DNA of 64,000 nucleotides from Amycolatopsis oliviviridis (GTDB lineage Bacteria > Actinomycetota > Actinomycetes > Mycobacteriales > Pseudonocardiaceae): NCBI RefSeq assembly GCF_014654365.1, contig NZ_BNAY01000006.1:179702-243701 (forward strand), written 5' to 3'. Below the pieces are notes generated by a model. The model was not told where the DNA came from, did no database searches, and was given only the letters and a program-made list of their open reading frames with translations. How positions within the stretch are numbered: the first letter of the stretch is position 1; each line of letters opens with the position of its first letter. The position numbers and the translations under genes are program-made. Below, in pieces: positions 35,961-44,504 of this stretch.

Positions 35961-36957
35961 TTTCGCCTCCCGGTATTACCTGCACCTTCAAGCCGGCGCC
36001 GCTGCGCATGAGGTCGAGGGCTTCGGGGTACCGCTCCAGCGGCAGCGTGTCGGTGAGCAGCGCGCCCGTGTCGACGGCGCCACTGGCGACCAGGTCGAGC
36101 GCGGCACCGAAGCTGTTCATGACGGCCATCGAGCCGACGACGGTGATCTCGTCGTTGTAGATCCGGAACGGCGAAAGCGCGACGCGCGCTTCTTCCGGCG
36201 CGACCCCGAAGACCAGCAAGCGGCCGCCGCGCTGAAGCGAGTCGAAGGCGGCTTCGATGGCGGGCGCGGCACCGGTGCAGTCCGCGGCGGCTTCGAACTT
36301 CTCGTCGTCCAGATCCTTCACGTCACCCGCGACCGCGACCGCGCCGAGGTCCATCGCCCGGCCGAGCCGGGCGGTGTTGCGGTCGACCACCGTGACCTGC
36401 GCGCCCGCGCGCTGCAGCAGCTGCTGCATGATCAGGCCCATCGTGCCCGCGCCGACGACGAGGAACCGCTCCCCCGCCTCGACCCCGATCCGGCGCACGC
36501 CGTGGACCGCGCAGGAGACCGGTTCGACGAGGGCGCCCTGTTCCCAGGTCATCGTGTCCGGCATGCGGTAGCAGTTCGCGGAGGGAACGGCGACGTACTC
36601 GGCGAAAGCGCCGTTCACGGTGTCCCCGGTCGCGTTCCAGTTCTCGCAGAGGTTCCCGCGGCCGGACCGGCAAGGCTTGCAGTAGCCGCAGAACAGCGAC
36701 GGGTCGACGGCCACCCGGTCGCCGACCTTCCAGCCGCCCGGCACGTCGGCGCCGAGTTCGACGATCTCGCCGGCGAATTCGTGGCCGGGGACGATCGGGT
36801 AGGGCGTCGGCGGGAAGTGCCCGTCGGCGATGTGGAGGTCGGTCCCGCAGATCCCGCAGGCACCCACCTTGACGACGACCTGGCGATCCCCCGGTTTGGG
36901 ATCGGGTACCTCGCCGACCCTGATCTCCCCGGGCTTGTCCACGATCGCGGCACGCAT
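35953..36957 (-). CDS. Zinc-dependent medium-chain alcohol (polyol) dehydrogenase
   Basis: 334 aa. Catalytic zinc ligands: Cys in GACGICGTDLH, His-Glu in GHEFAGE; structural zinc four-Cys lobe CGYCKPCRSGRGNLC; Rossmann motif VVGAGTMGL. Sequence resembles sorbitol, threitol and L-iditol dehydrogenases. First gene of the importer operon, so it probably oxidises the imported sugar alcohol. An operator-like palindrome lies 19 bp upstream of its ATG. Confidence 0.92.
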   Translation of the reverse strand: MRAAIVDKPGEIRVGEVPDPKPGDRQVVVKVGACGICGTDLHIADGHFPPTPYPIVPGHEFAGEIVELGADVPGGWKVGDRVAVDPSLFCGYCKPCRSGRGNLCENWNATGDTVNGAFAEYVAVPSANCYRMPDTMTWEQGALVEPVSCAVHGVRRIGVEAGERFLVVGAGTMGLIMQQLLQRAGAQVTVVDRNTARLGRAMDLGAVAVAGDVKDLDDEKFEAAADCTGAAPAIEAAFDSLQRGGRLLVFGVAPEEARVALSPFRIYNDEITVVGSMAVMNSFGAALDLVASGAVDTGALLTDTLPLERYPEALDLMRSGAGLKVQVIPGGESA

Positions 36958-36975
36958 GCCAGCTCCTCTTCTCTC

Positions 36976-36989
36976 CGCTCAAATGAGCG
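36976..36989. promoter_or_regulatory. Operator-like palindrome CGCTCA-AA-TGAGCG
   Basis: Perfect 6-bp arms with 2-nt centre, immediately upstream of the dehydrogenase operon. The same GCTCAnnTGAGC core recurs at 37082-37093 on the start codon of the regulator gene. Confidence 0.7.
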
Positions 36990-37050
36990 GGATGGGCCTA
37001 TGCTTCGGACTGCACGTGTCAGGCATGGTGAACTTTTCCCAAGTGTTACG

Positions 37051-37093
37051 TCAACCTTTCGGGTTGATTTCGCGCTATAGTGCTCAGATGAGC
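37051..37093 (+). promoter_or_regulatory. Promoter and operator of the SorC-type regulator gene
   Basis: Inverted repeat TCAACC-TTTCG-GGTTGA (37051-37067), -10 TATAGT (37076-37081) 6 nt before the ATG, and operator GCTCA-GA-TGAGC (37082-37093) overlapping that ATG. Leaderless and autoregulated by prediction. Confidence 0.65.
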
Positions 37094-38068
37094 GGGAAGA
37101 AGCAGGGTCCCGGCCTGGTGGAGTCGCTGCGCCTGGCCGCGGTGGCCCGGCGGTTCTACGAACAGGGCGCCTCGAAACTGGAAATCGCCGACGAGTTCGG
37201 GATCAGCCGGTTCAAGGTCGCCAGAATGCTGGACACGGCCAGGGAAACCGGCATCGTCACGGTCGAGTTCCGGCTGCCGGCGCCGGTCGATCTCGTACTG
37301 TCGGAGGAGATCCGCTCCGCGTATCGGCTCGACCGCGTTCTCGTGCTCGAACGAGCACCGGAACCGGAATCCCGCGAAGTGGCGCGGCGGAAAATCGGCT
37401 CTCTCGCCGCCCGTCTTCTGACCGAAATCGTCACTCAGGGCGACGTGATCGGCTTGTCCTGGGCACGTTCCGTGAACGCGATGACCGAGGCGATCGAGTC
37501 GCTGCCGAAATGCCCGGTCGTGCAACTGTGCGGGGTGCAGGCGGGCATGGACATGCGGGACCGGTCGGTGGAGACGGTCAGCCGGGTCGCGTCGGTGTCC
37601 GGCGGCGAGGCGTACCCGATCTTCGGGCCGCTCGTCCTCCCCGACCGCCGCACCACCGAGACGCTGCGCAGGCAGCCCGGGATCGCGGAGACCTTCGGGC
37701 AGTTCAAGAACCTGACCAAGGCCGTCGTCAGCATCGGCGCGTGGAAACCCGAGGAGTCGACGGTCTACGACGCGCTCGACGAGACGGAGCGGAGCGCGAT
37801 CGCGAAACGCGGTGCCAAAGCGGAGGTTTCCGCGCGCCTGTTCGACGCCGACGGGACGCCGATGTCCACCGGGCTGGCCCACCACGTGCTGGCCATAAGC
37901 GCCGAAGAACTGCTGGCGGTCCCCGAGGTGATCGCGCTGGGCTACACGGAACCGAAGGCCGAGGCGATCGACGCCGTCCTGCGCTCCGGCATGGTCTCGA
38001 CCCTGATCACCGACGCCGCCGCGGCCGTCCCGCTGCTCAAGCTGGCCGAGGCCCGCCCGCTCCCCTAG
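37088..38068 (+). CDS. SorC/DeoR-type sugar-binding transcriptional regulator
   Basis: 326 aa. N-terminal HTH (RFYEQGASKLEIADEFGISRFKVARML, residues ~20-47) followed by the SorC sugar-binding domain, with GDVIGLSWARSVNAM (phosphosugar pocket) and TGLAHHVLAISAEEL. Divergent from the polyol importer operon and very likely its regulator, with two copies of a GCTCAnnTGAGC operator in between. Start codon is embedded in one of them. Confidence 0.92.
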   Translation: MSGKKQGPGLVESLRLAAVARRFYEQGASKLEIADEFGISRFKVARMLDTARETGIVTVEFRLPAPVDLVLSEEIRSAYRLDRVLVLERAPEPESREVARRKIGSLAARLLTEIVTQGDVIGLSWARSVNAMTEAIESLPKCPVVQLCGVQAGMDMRDRSVETVSRVASVSGGEAYPIFGPLVLPDRRTTETLRRQPGIAETFGQFKNLTKAVVSIGAWKPEESTVYDALDETERSAIAKRGAKAEVSARLFDADGTPMSTGLAHHVLAISAEELLAVPEVIALGYTEPKAEAIDAVLRSGMVSTLITDAAAAVPLLKLAEARPLP

Positions 38069-38080
38069 CCGCGTGTCGTC

Positions 38081-38185
38081 CCTCCAATCACGCGAGTTCG
38101 CCGTCTGATCACGCGAGATCGGCCTCCAATCACGCGAGTTCGCCGTCTGATCACGCGAGATCGGCCTCCAATCACGCGAGTTCGC
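38081..38185. repeat. Five tandem 21-bp repeats in two alternating versions
   Basis: Copies at 38081, 38102, 38123, 38144 and 38165. Versions alternate: CCTCCAATCACGCGAGTTCGC and CGTCTGATCACGCGAGATCGG share TCACGCGAG (each is one unit). The last copy extends into the final codons and stop of the HxlR gene, so the array probably grew from the end of that gene. Confidence 0.88.
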
Positions 38186-38531
38186 GCAACTGGGTCGCCC
38201 TGTCCTGAGCCGCCATCACGTCGTCGCCGTGGCGGTGAGCCCATTCCCCGAAGGCCTCGATCGGCCCGAGAAGGCTGGCCCCGAGGTCCGTCAGCGAGTA
38301 CTCGACCTTCGCCGTCCGACCGCAGTCACGCCGGTGGACCAGGCCGTTGAACTCCAGCCGCCGGACCGTTTCCGTGAGCACCTTCGTGCTGATCCCGCCC
38401 AGCCGTCGCCGCAGCTCCGCGGGTCGCGACGGCCCCTCGCGCAGCGCCCACAGCACGACCGGGTTCCACGTGTTCGCCATCAGGTCGAAGGCCAGCCGGG
38501 CCCGGCAGTCGGCGAGGAAGACGTCGTTCAT
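38172..38531 (-). CDS. HxlR family transcriptional regulator
   Basis: 119 aa, single winged-helix domain: CRARLAFDLMANTWNPVVLWALREGP, ELRRRLGGISTKVLTETVRRLEFNGLV, then VEYSLTDLG. HxlR proteins sense aldehydes, quinones or redox state. Divergent from an oxidoreductase gene, which is the likely target; GGTAACCA...TGGTACCC near 38540-38560 is an imperfect inverted repeat before its start. The 3' end overlaps the tandem repeat array. Confidence 0.92.
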   Translation of the reverse strand: MNDVFLADCRARLAFDLMANTWNPVVLWALREGPSRPAELRRRLGGISTKVLTETVRRLEFNGLVHRRDCGRTAKVEYSLTDLGASLLGPIEAFGEWAHRHGDDVMAAQDRATQLRELA

Positions 38532-38607
38532 GGGACCTCCGGTAACCACTTGGTACCCGCGCCGCTTTCTACGGTCGTGTCGTAACTCGATCATAGGGAG
38601 CGAACAC

Positions 38608-39201
38608 ATGCGGATCGGCATTTTCGGCGCGGGCGGGATGGCGGAGGCGCTCGGCGGCCAGTGGTCCGGGCACGAGGTGATGGTCGCCGCGCGCGACCGG
38701 GCCAAGGCGGAAAAGATCTCCGCTCGAACCGGGACCTGGGAAGAGGTCTCTCGCGCGAGCGAGGTGATCCTCCTGGCTCTCCCCGCGCCGTCGGTGACGG
38801 AAGTCCTTGCCGCGGCGGGGAAATCCCTCGCGGGGAAGGTCCTGATCGACTGCACCAACGCGGTCGGGCCCGGCGCCGTGCTCACGATCCCCGACCAGGC
38901 GGAGCGGATCGCGGCCGCCGCGCCGGACGCCCAGGTGGTCAAGGCGTTCAACCTGTGTCACGTGGACGTGTGGCGGATGACTCCCCCGGTGTTCGGCGGC
39001 CGTCCGCTCGCGGTGCCCCTTTGTGGTGCACCGGAAGCCGTCGAGGTGGTGAGCTCTTTGGTGCGCGACATCGGTTGCACGCCGCTGAACGCCGGCGGGC
39101 TCGACCGGGCGCGGCTCCTGGAGGCGACCATGGCGTTCACGGTCGGGCTGTGGTTCGGCGGACACGACGCCCAGGCCTGCTTCCCGCCCCTTCCGGTCTG
39201 A
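38608..39201 (+). CDS. F420-dependent NADP reductase-like dinucleotide-binding protein
   Basis: 197 aa. Rossmann start RIGIFGAGGMAEALG, then VMVAARDRAKAEKI, VILLALPAP and IDCTNAVGPG, and the C-terminal KAFNLCHVDVW that matches the KAFN motif of NADP oxidoreductase coenzyme F420-dependent family (F420_oxidored). Likely reduces a substrate using NADPH or F420. ATG with GGGAGCGAAC upstream. Divergent from an HxlR regulator. Confidence 0.88.
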   Translation: MRIGIFGAGGMAEALGGQWSGHEVMVAARDRAKAEKISARTGTWEEVSRASEVILLALPAPSVTEVLAAAGKSLAGKVLIDCTNAVGPGAVLTIPDQAERIAAAAPDAQVVKAFNLCHVDVWRMTPPVFGGRPLAVPLCGAPEAVEVVSSLVRDIGCTPLNAGGLDRARLLEATMAFTVGLWFGGHDAQACFPPLPV

Positions 39202-39254
39202 TCTCAAGGTCGTCGCCGCGGGCCGAAGGGAACTTTCCCCGCATCTCACGCGGC

Positions 39255-39297
39255 GAAGGACGCTTTCCCCACGTCGCATGCGGGGAAAGCGTCCTTC
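39255..39297. terminator. Hairpin between converging oxidoreductase and helicase genes
   Basis: Perfect 16-bp arms GAAGGACGCTTTCCCC and its complement with an 11-nt loop. Same opening GAAGGAC as other long palindromes in this window. Confidence 0.8.
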
Positions 39298-39307
39298 AGC
39301 CCCTGCC

Positions 39308-41812
39308 TCAGAGCTGGTCCACCGCGGTGATCCGGATGACCGCCGACCCCGCCTCGTCCGAGGCCGCCAGATCGACCTCCGCGCTGATGCCCCAGTCGTG
39401 ATCGCCCGCCGGATCGTCGAAGATCTGCCGCACCCGCCAGAGCTCCGTCTCCTTCTCGATGATCAGCAGCTTGGGCCCGCGCGCGTCCGGTCCGATGCCG
39501 AGCGTTTCATGCTCGTCGAAATAGTCCTCGATGGCGTCTTCCCACGCGTCCGCGTCCCAGCCCGAAGCGGCGTCCAGCTCGCCGAGCGTCCCGTAGGAGC
39601 GCCGGGCGGCGAGTTCGACCCGGCGGAACAGCTCGTTCCGCACGAGCACCCGGAAAGCCCGCTCGTTCCGCGTGACCGCGGGCGGCTCGGACGGCGGCCT
39701 GGTCGAAACCGGGCCCTCTTCTTCGGGGTGCCGCAAGGCTTCCCACTCGTCGAGGAGACTGGAGTCGACCTGGCGCACCAGTTCGCCCAGCCATTCGATG
39801 AGGTCCTGCAGCCCTTCGTCCTTGGCCTCGTCGGGCACCGTGTGCCGGAGCGAGTCGTAGGTGTCGGTGAGGTACCGCAGCACCAGCCCTTCCGAACGGG
39901 CGAGCTGGTAGAAACCGATGTATTCCACGAAGTTCATCGCGCGCTCGTACATGTCGCGCACGACCGACTTCGGCTTGAGCTCGTAGTCCTCGACCCACGG
40001 ATGCCCTTGCCGGTAGCGGGAATACGCCGCCTCCAGCAGTTCTTCCAGCGGCTTCGGATACGTGACGTTTTCGAGCAGTTCCATCCGCTCGTCGTATTCG
40101 ATGCCCTCGGCCTTCATCGCCTGGACGGCCTCACCGCGCGCCTTGAACTGCTGCTGCGAGAGCACCGGCCTCGGATTGTCCACAGTGGATTCCATAATGG
40201 ACACGACATCGAGCGGATACGACGGCGATTCGACGTCGAGGAGGTCGATCACGGCCAGCGCGAACGGCGAGAGCGGCTGGTTCAGCGCGAAATCGAACTG
40301 CAGGTCCACGGTGAGCCGGACGATCCGGCCCTGCTCGTCGGGTTCGTCGAGCCGCTCCACGATCCCGGCCGCGAGCAGCGCGCGGTAGATCGCGATCGCG
40401 CGCAGGATCAGCTTCCGCTGAGCGGGACGGTCGGAATGGTTGTCCTCCAGCAGATGCCGCATCGATTCGAACGCGTTGCCGGGCCGGGAGACGACGTTCA
40501 GCAGCATCGAGTGGCTGACGTGGAAGCTCGACGTGAGCGGTTCCGGCTCGGCCGCGATCAGCCGGTCGAAGGTGCTCTCCGTCCAGTTGACGAACCCCTC
40601 GGGCGCCTTCTTGCGGACGATCTTCTTTTTCTTCTTGGGATCGTCGCCCGCCTTCTCCAGCGCCTTGGCGTTTTCGACGACGTGGTCCGGGGCCTGCACG
40701 ACGACGTAGCCGTCGGTGTCGTAGCCCGCCCGGCCCGCGCGCCCGGCGATCTGGTGGAACTCACGCGCCTTGAGATGCCGTTGCCGCACCCCGTCGTACT
40801 TCGTCAGCGCGGAGAAGACCACTGTGCGGATAGGTACGTTGATGCCGACGCCGAGCGTGTCGGTCCCGCAGATCACCTTCAGCAGCCCGGCTTGCGCGAG
40901 CTGCTCGACCAGGCGCCGGTACTTCGGCAGCATCCCGGCGTGGTGCACGCCGATGCCGTGCCGGACCAGCCGGGACAACGTCTTCCCGAACCCGGCCGAG
41001 AACCGGAAGTCGCCGAGCATCTCGGCGATGGCCTCCTTCTCCGCCTTCGAGGTGACGTTGATGCTCATCAGCGTCTGCGCGCGCTCGATCGCGGCCGCCT
41101 GCGAGAAGTGCACGACGTAGACCGGCGACTGACCGCCGTTGAGCAGCTCGGACATCGTTTCGTGCAACGGTGTCAGCGCGTAGCGGAAGGTGAGCGGCAC
41201 CGGCCGCTCCGCCGAGGTGACCACCGCGGTCGGGCGGCCCGTGCGCCGGGTGAGATCTTTTTCGAAGAACGAGACGTCGCCCAGCGTCGCCGACATCAGC
41301 ACGAACTGCGCCTTCGGCAGCTCCAGCAGCGGCACCTGCCAGGCCCAGCCGCGATCCGGTTCCGAGTAGAAGTGGAACTCGTCCGCGATGACCTGGCCGA
41401 CCGGCGCGTCGGCACCGAACCGCAACGCCATGTTCGCCAGGATTTCCGCCGTGCAGCAGATGATCGGCGCATCGGCGTTCACGGCCGAGTCCCCGGTCAT
41501 CATGCCGACGTTCTCCGCGCCGAAGATCTCGATCAGCTGGAAGAACTTCTCCGAGACCAGCGCCTTGATCGGCGCCGTGTAGAAGCTGCGCCTGCCGTGC
41601 GCAAGCGCGGTGAAGTGGGCCCCGACGGCGACCAGGCTCTTACCGGAGCCCGTCGGCGTCGAAAGGATCAGGTTCGCCCCGGAGACCACCTCGATGATGG
41701 CCTCCTCCTGCGCGGGGTACAGCTCCAGCCCGCGCTCGGCTGTCCAGGTCGAGAAGGCTTCGAACAGCGAGTCGGGGTCGGGAGCCGCAGGCAGGAGGTC
41801 TGTAAGTGTCAT
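39308..41812 (-). CDS. DEAD/DEAH-type helicase with DUF3516 C-terminus
   Basis: 834 aa. Superfamily 2 motifs: motif I TPTGSGKSL, Ia APIKALVSEK, motif II as DEFH in ADEFHFY (not DEAD/DEXH of the usual type), III SATLGD, IV-VI region VVHFSQ, GTDTLGVGINVP and HQIAGRAGRAG. The C-terminal ~330 residues are the DUF3516 type found in actinobacterial Ski2-like RNA helicases. Likely in RNA turnover. A lysine-rich insert GDDPKKKKKIVRKKAP at ~395-412 is a plausible RNA-contact patch. ATG at 41812. Confidence 0.88.
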   Translation of the reverse strand: MTLTDLLPAAPDPDSLFEAFSTWTAERGLELYPAQEEAIIEVVSGANLILSTPTGSGKSLVAVGAHFTALAHGRRSFYTAPIKALVSEKFFQLIEIFGAENVGMMTGDSAVNADAPIICCTAEILANMALRFGADAPVGQVIADEFHFYSEPDRGWAWQVPLLELPKAQFVLMSATLGDVSFFEKDLTRRTGRPTAVVTSAERPVPLTFRYALTPLHETMSELLNGGQSPVYVVHFSQAAAIERAQTLMSINVTSKAEKEAIAEMLGDFRFSAGFGKTLSRLVRHGIGVHHAGMLPKYRRLVEQLAQAGLLKVICGTDTLGVGINVPIRTVVFSALTKYDGVRQRHLKAREFHQIAGRAGRAGYDTDGYVVVQAPDHVVENAKALEKAGDDPKKKKKIVRKKAPEGFVNWTESTFDRLIAAEPEPLTSSFHVSHSMLLNVVSRPGNAFESMRHLLEDNHSDRPAQRKLILRAIAIYRALLAAGIVERLDEPDEQGRIVRLTVDLQFDFALNQPLSPFALAVIDLLDVESPSYPLDVVSIMESTVDNPRPVLSQQQFKARGEAVQAMKAEGIEYDERMELLENVTYPKPLEELLEAAYSRYRQGHPWVEDYELKPKSVVRDMYERAMNFVEYIGFYQLARSEGLVLRYLTDTYDSLRHTVPDEAKDEGLQDLIEWLGELVRQVDSSLLDEWEALRHPEEEGPVSTRPPSEPPAVTRNERAFRVLVRNELFRRVELAARRSYGTLGELDAASGWDADAWEDAIEDYFDEHETLGIGPDARGPKLLIIEKETELWRVRQIFDDPAGDHDWGISAEVDLAASDEAGSAVIRITAVDQL

Positions 41813-41965
41813 CAGAAGGCCTATCGTGCCATCCGTTGGTCGCTTCTTGCCCAGGGGTGATCGCGCCCATCGGCGGAAACCCGTAGGCTTCGCGGTACCG
41901 CGCACTCATCGGGCAAGCATCGCCCGGCCGCGCGCACACAGGCGGTAATCCGAGAGGGCTAAGGA

Positions 41966-43213
41966 ATGGCACAGGACATCATCCCGATCGAACTCGGCCT
42001 GCCACAGGGTGACGTCGTCACTCTCTGGGCGCCGCGCTGGCGGGAGGACGGCGAGGAGTGGGAAGCCTTCCTCGGCGACGAGGAAGACCTGTACGCCTTC
42101 CCGGACGCCGCGCACCTCGCCGCTTTCGTGCGGACCTCCGAGCAGCACGACCTGCTCGACCACCCCGCGTGGGAGGTCGTGCCGGCGCTGAACGTGCCCG
42201 AGCTGATCCCGGACGACGACCACACCTACGACCTGGTGGGCGTCCCCGAGCTGGTCGCCGAGAAGCCGGATCAGTGGACGCTGGGCGAGCTGGCCGAGAT
42301 CATCGGCATCGTGCGTTCGCTCGCGGACGTGTGCGAGCTCGAAGAGGTCCACGAGGTCCTCGACGCGCACGAGAGCTTCTCGCTGCTGGACCAGGGCACG
42401 CTGCCCTTCTCCGGCCGTGACGGCGAGCGTCTCTGGGCGGACCTGTCGCAGGCGGTCTCCGAGAAGTGGGACACCGTGCTCGACGCGATCGACGGCCTGG
42501 TGACCGTTCCCGACGTCGACGAGAAGGTGCTGGAGCAGACGGCGGAGGAGCTCGCGACCTTCCTCGCGGAGTCCGCCGAAGCCGAAGCCGCGGCCGCCGA
42601 GAACGAGGACCTCGAAGACGTCGACGCGGACGACGAGGACGAAGACGACGAGCCGGTCGGTTTCTGGGGCGAGGTCGGCATCGACCCGATCAAGATCATC
42701 ACCTCCGGCGCCGAGTACTACACGCTGCGCTGCTACCTCGACGACAAGCCGATCTTCCTCGGCAGCGAAGGCGAGATCGACGTCTTCACCTCCGAGAAGG
42801 CCCTCATCCGCGCGATCGCGGACGGCAAGGAGCTGGCGGGCAACGACCTCGCCCAAGTGTCCACTTGGGACGAGGTGACCACGAAGGCCACCGCGGGCGA
42901 GCTCGAGATCGACGTCGACACCGAGAACACCTACGTGTTGAACGGGATCGCCGACGACATCGCCGAAGGTCCGGAGTCGATCGACCCGACCCAGCTGGAG
43001 CTGGCCGTCGAGCTGATCACCGACGCCGCCGAGTGGGCCGACGACGACAGCGTCGAAACCGCGCTGGCCGCCAACGAAAGCCTCGGCTGGCTGGTGTCGT
43101 TCGTGCTGCGGCCGGACCCCACGCGCCTGGAGCCGAGCGCCCCGTTCGACGCGGAGCAGTCCGAGTGGCGCAAGCTCGTCGAGACCTTCGAGAACAGGTT
43201 GACCGTCGTCTGA
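41966..43213 (+). CDS. Acidic conserved actinobacterial protein (Rv3311-like)
   Basis: 415 aa, strongly acidic. Two similar globular parts are joined by an acidic linker at ~200-232 (NEDLEDVDADDEDEDDEP). N-terminal half has DEEDLYAFPDAAHLAAFV; C-terminal half repeats the theme in GSEGEIDVFTSEKALIRAI, suggesting internal duplication. It matches a conserved family sometimes labelled primosomal protein without evidence; its place between upp and add fits mycobacterial Rv3311. No catalytic motif. AAGGA stands directly before the ATG. Function unknown. Confidence 0.8.
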   Translation: MAQDIIPIELGLPQGDVVTLWAPRWREDGEEWEAFLGDEEDLYAFPDAAHLAAFVRTSEQHDLLDHPAWEVVPALNVPELIPDDDHTYDLVGVPELVAEKPDQWTLGELAEIIGIVRSLADVCELEEVHEVLDAHESFSLLDQGTLPFSGRDGERLWADLSQAVSEKWDTVLDAIDGLVTVPDVDEKVLEQTAEELATFLAESAEAEAAAAENEDLEDVDADDEDEDDEPVGFWGEVGIDPIKIITSGAEYYTLRCYLDDKPIFLGSEGEIDVFTSEKALIRAIADGKELAGNDLAQVSTWDEVTTKATAGELEIDVDTENTYVLNGIADDIAEGPESIDPTQLELAVELITDAAEWADDDSVETALAANESLGWLVSFVLRPDPTRLEPSAPFDAEQSEWRKLVETFENRLTVV

Positions 43214-43223
43214 TCCACCCGTG

Positions 43224-43258
43224 AAAGAGCCCCTCAGGTTCGTCCTGAGGGGCTCTTT
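43224..43258. terminator. Bidirectional intrinsic terminator
   Basis: Perfect 15-bp arms AAAGAGCCCCTCAGG / CCTGAGGGGCTCTTT, 5-nt loop and flanking T-rich or A-rich runs. The stem overlaps the last eight codons and stop of the convergent MFS gene. Confidence 0.92.
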
Positions 43259-44439
43259 TCGTCTTTGACGGGCACCAGGGCCACGGCCAGCGCCGGGAAG
43301 ACAGCGGCCACGCAGAAGGCCAGGGCGTAGCGCGAATCGCCGATGACCAGGCCCAGCATCGGCGGGGTCAGCGCGGCGGCGATGTTCTGGCCGGTGTTCT
43401 GCGTGCCCATCGCCCGCCCCGCCCAGGCGAGCCCGGCCATCTCGGCCGACGCGGTGAAGCCGAGTCCGTTGTCGGACACGGTGATCACCGCGGCCAGCAC
43501 GAGCGCGAGCAGCACCAGCCACGGCCAGGTCGCGTCCCCGACGGCGACGAGAAGCATGACGGCGGCGCTCGCGACCGCCAATTGCCGCATCGGCCGCAGC
43601 CGGCTGCCGACGCGGTCGGACCAGCGGCCCGAAACGAGCCTGCCCAGCGCGCCGAGGATCTGGACGGCGCCGACGAACCAGCCAGCCGACGCGGCCGTCC
43701 AGTGGTGCGCGGTCACGAGGTACACGGGTGTGAACGCGGAGACGGCGAACTGCGGGACGACGAGCAGCGCGCTCGCGCCGTGGACCCGCCACAGCGCCGG
43801 CCGCCGGTACGGCGACGGCGGCTTCTCCCCCGTCGTCCCGGATTCCGGACGCGGCGGGTCGATCAGGAGCCAGGCCACCAGGAGCGCGACGACGACCGCG
43901 ATCAGCGCGGGCAGCATGAGCGAGACCTGGAAGCCCCAGCGGTCCGCGAGCGGCGGGAGACCGAAGGCGGCGACGCCCACGCCGAGCGGCTGGGCCATCT
44001 GGCGGATGCCCATCGCGAAGCCGCGTTCGGCCGGGCCGAACCAGCCGAGGACGGCCCGGCCGCTCGCGGCGTTCACTGACGCGGTGCTCGCACCGGCGAG
44101 CAGGAACACTCCAAAGAGGGTCCCGAGCGAGTGGGCGGCGACGGCGGCGTACACGAGGAGTAACCCCGAGACGCCGAGTCCGAGGGCCATTACCAAACGC
44201 TCTCCGTAACGGTCGGCGGCCGCGCCCCACAGGATCAAGGTGAACAGCAGGCCAAGACTCGGCGCCGCGACCACCGTTCCCGCTTCGGCGAGCGTGAGCC
44301 CCTCCGCCCGCTGCATGGACGGCACCAGGAACGGGATCCCGTAGAGGAACGAACAGCTCGCGGTCTGCGCGGCGAGGCCGAGCGCGAGGATGAGCCAGCG
44401 CCGTTTGCCGCCGATCCCCACGTCCACGACCTGCGCCAT
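43234..44439 (-). CDS. MFS transporter
   Basis: 401 aa, 12 predicted membrane helices. MFS motif A-like loop between helices 2 and 3 (GAAADRYGERLVMALG) and its counterpart GRWSDRVGSRLRPM between 8 and 9. RGFAMGIRQMAQPLGV marks helix 5. Closest to the CynX/NarK-type or nitrite-extrusion-like group, substrate unknown. ATG at 44439; GTG at 44448 is possible. Upstream AT-rich region has a long inverted repeat. Its last codons double as terminator. Confidence 0.88.
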   Translation of the reverse strand: MAQVVDVGIGGKRRWLILALGLAAQTASCSFLYGIPFLVPSMQRAEGLTLAEAGTVVAAPSLGLLFTLILWGAAADRYGERLVMALGLGVSGLLLVYAAVAAHSLGTLFGVFLLAGASTASVNAASGRAVLGWFGPAERGFAMGIRQMAQPLGVGVAAFGLPPLADRWGFQVSLMLPALIAVVVALLVAWLLIDPPRPESGTTGEKPPSPYRRPALWRVHGASALLVVPQFAVSAFTPVYLVTAHHWTAASAGWFVGAVQILGALGRLVSGRWSDRVGSRLRPMRQLAVASAAVMLLVAVGDATWPWLVLLALVLAAVITVSDNGLGFTASAEMAGLAWAGRAMGTQNTGQNIAAALTPPMLGLVIGDSRYALAFCVAAVFPALAVALVPVKDEKSPSGRT

Positions 44440-44451
44440 CTTCGCCACCGT

Positions 44452-44485
44452 TTCACTATTTGGGATATTACTCCTACATAGTGAA
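44452..44485. promoter_or_regulatory. Inverted repeat upstream of MFS gene
   Basis: TTCACTAT (44452-44459) and ATAGTGAA (44478-44485) are perfect complements with an 18-nt spacer that itself holds GG-ATATTACT-CC. AT-rich; lies 13 bp before the ATG, so a protein bound here would block transcription or translation start. Confidence 0.65.
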
Positions 44486-44504
44486 CGATAGTTGCCGGTG
44501 CTAA

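Noticed and set aside
38081..38185. CRISPR-like array
   Set aside because: Units are contiguous with no unique spacers, and no cas genes are present. Simple tandem repeat.
39278..41860. 860-codon open frame on the + strand across the helicase
   Set aside because: Antisense shadow; the helicase on the other strand has all SF2 motifs.
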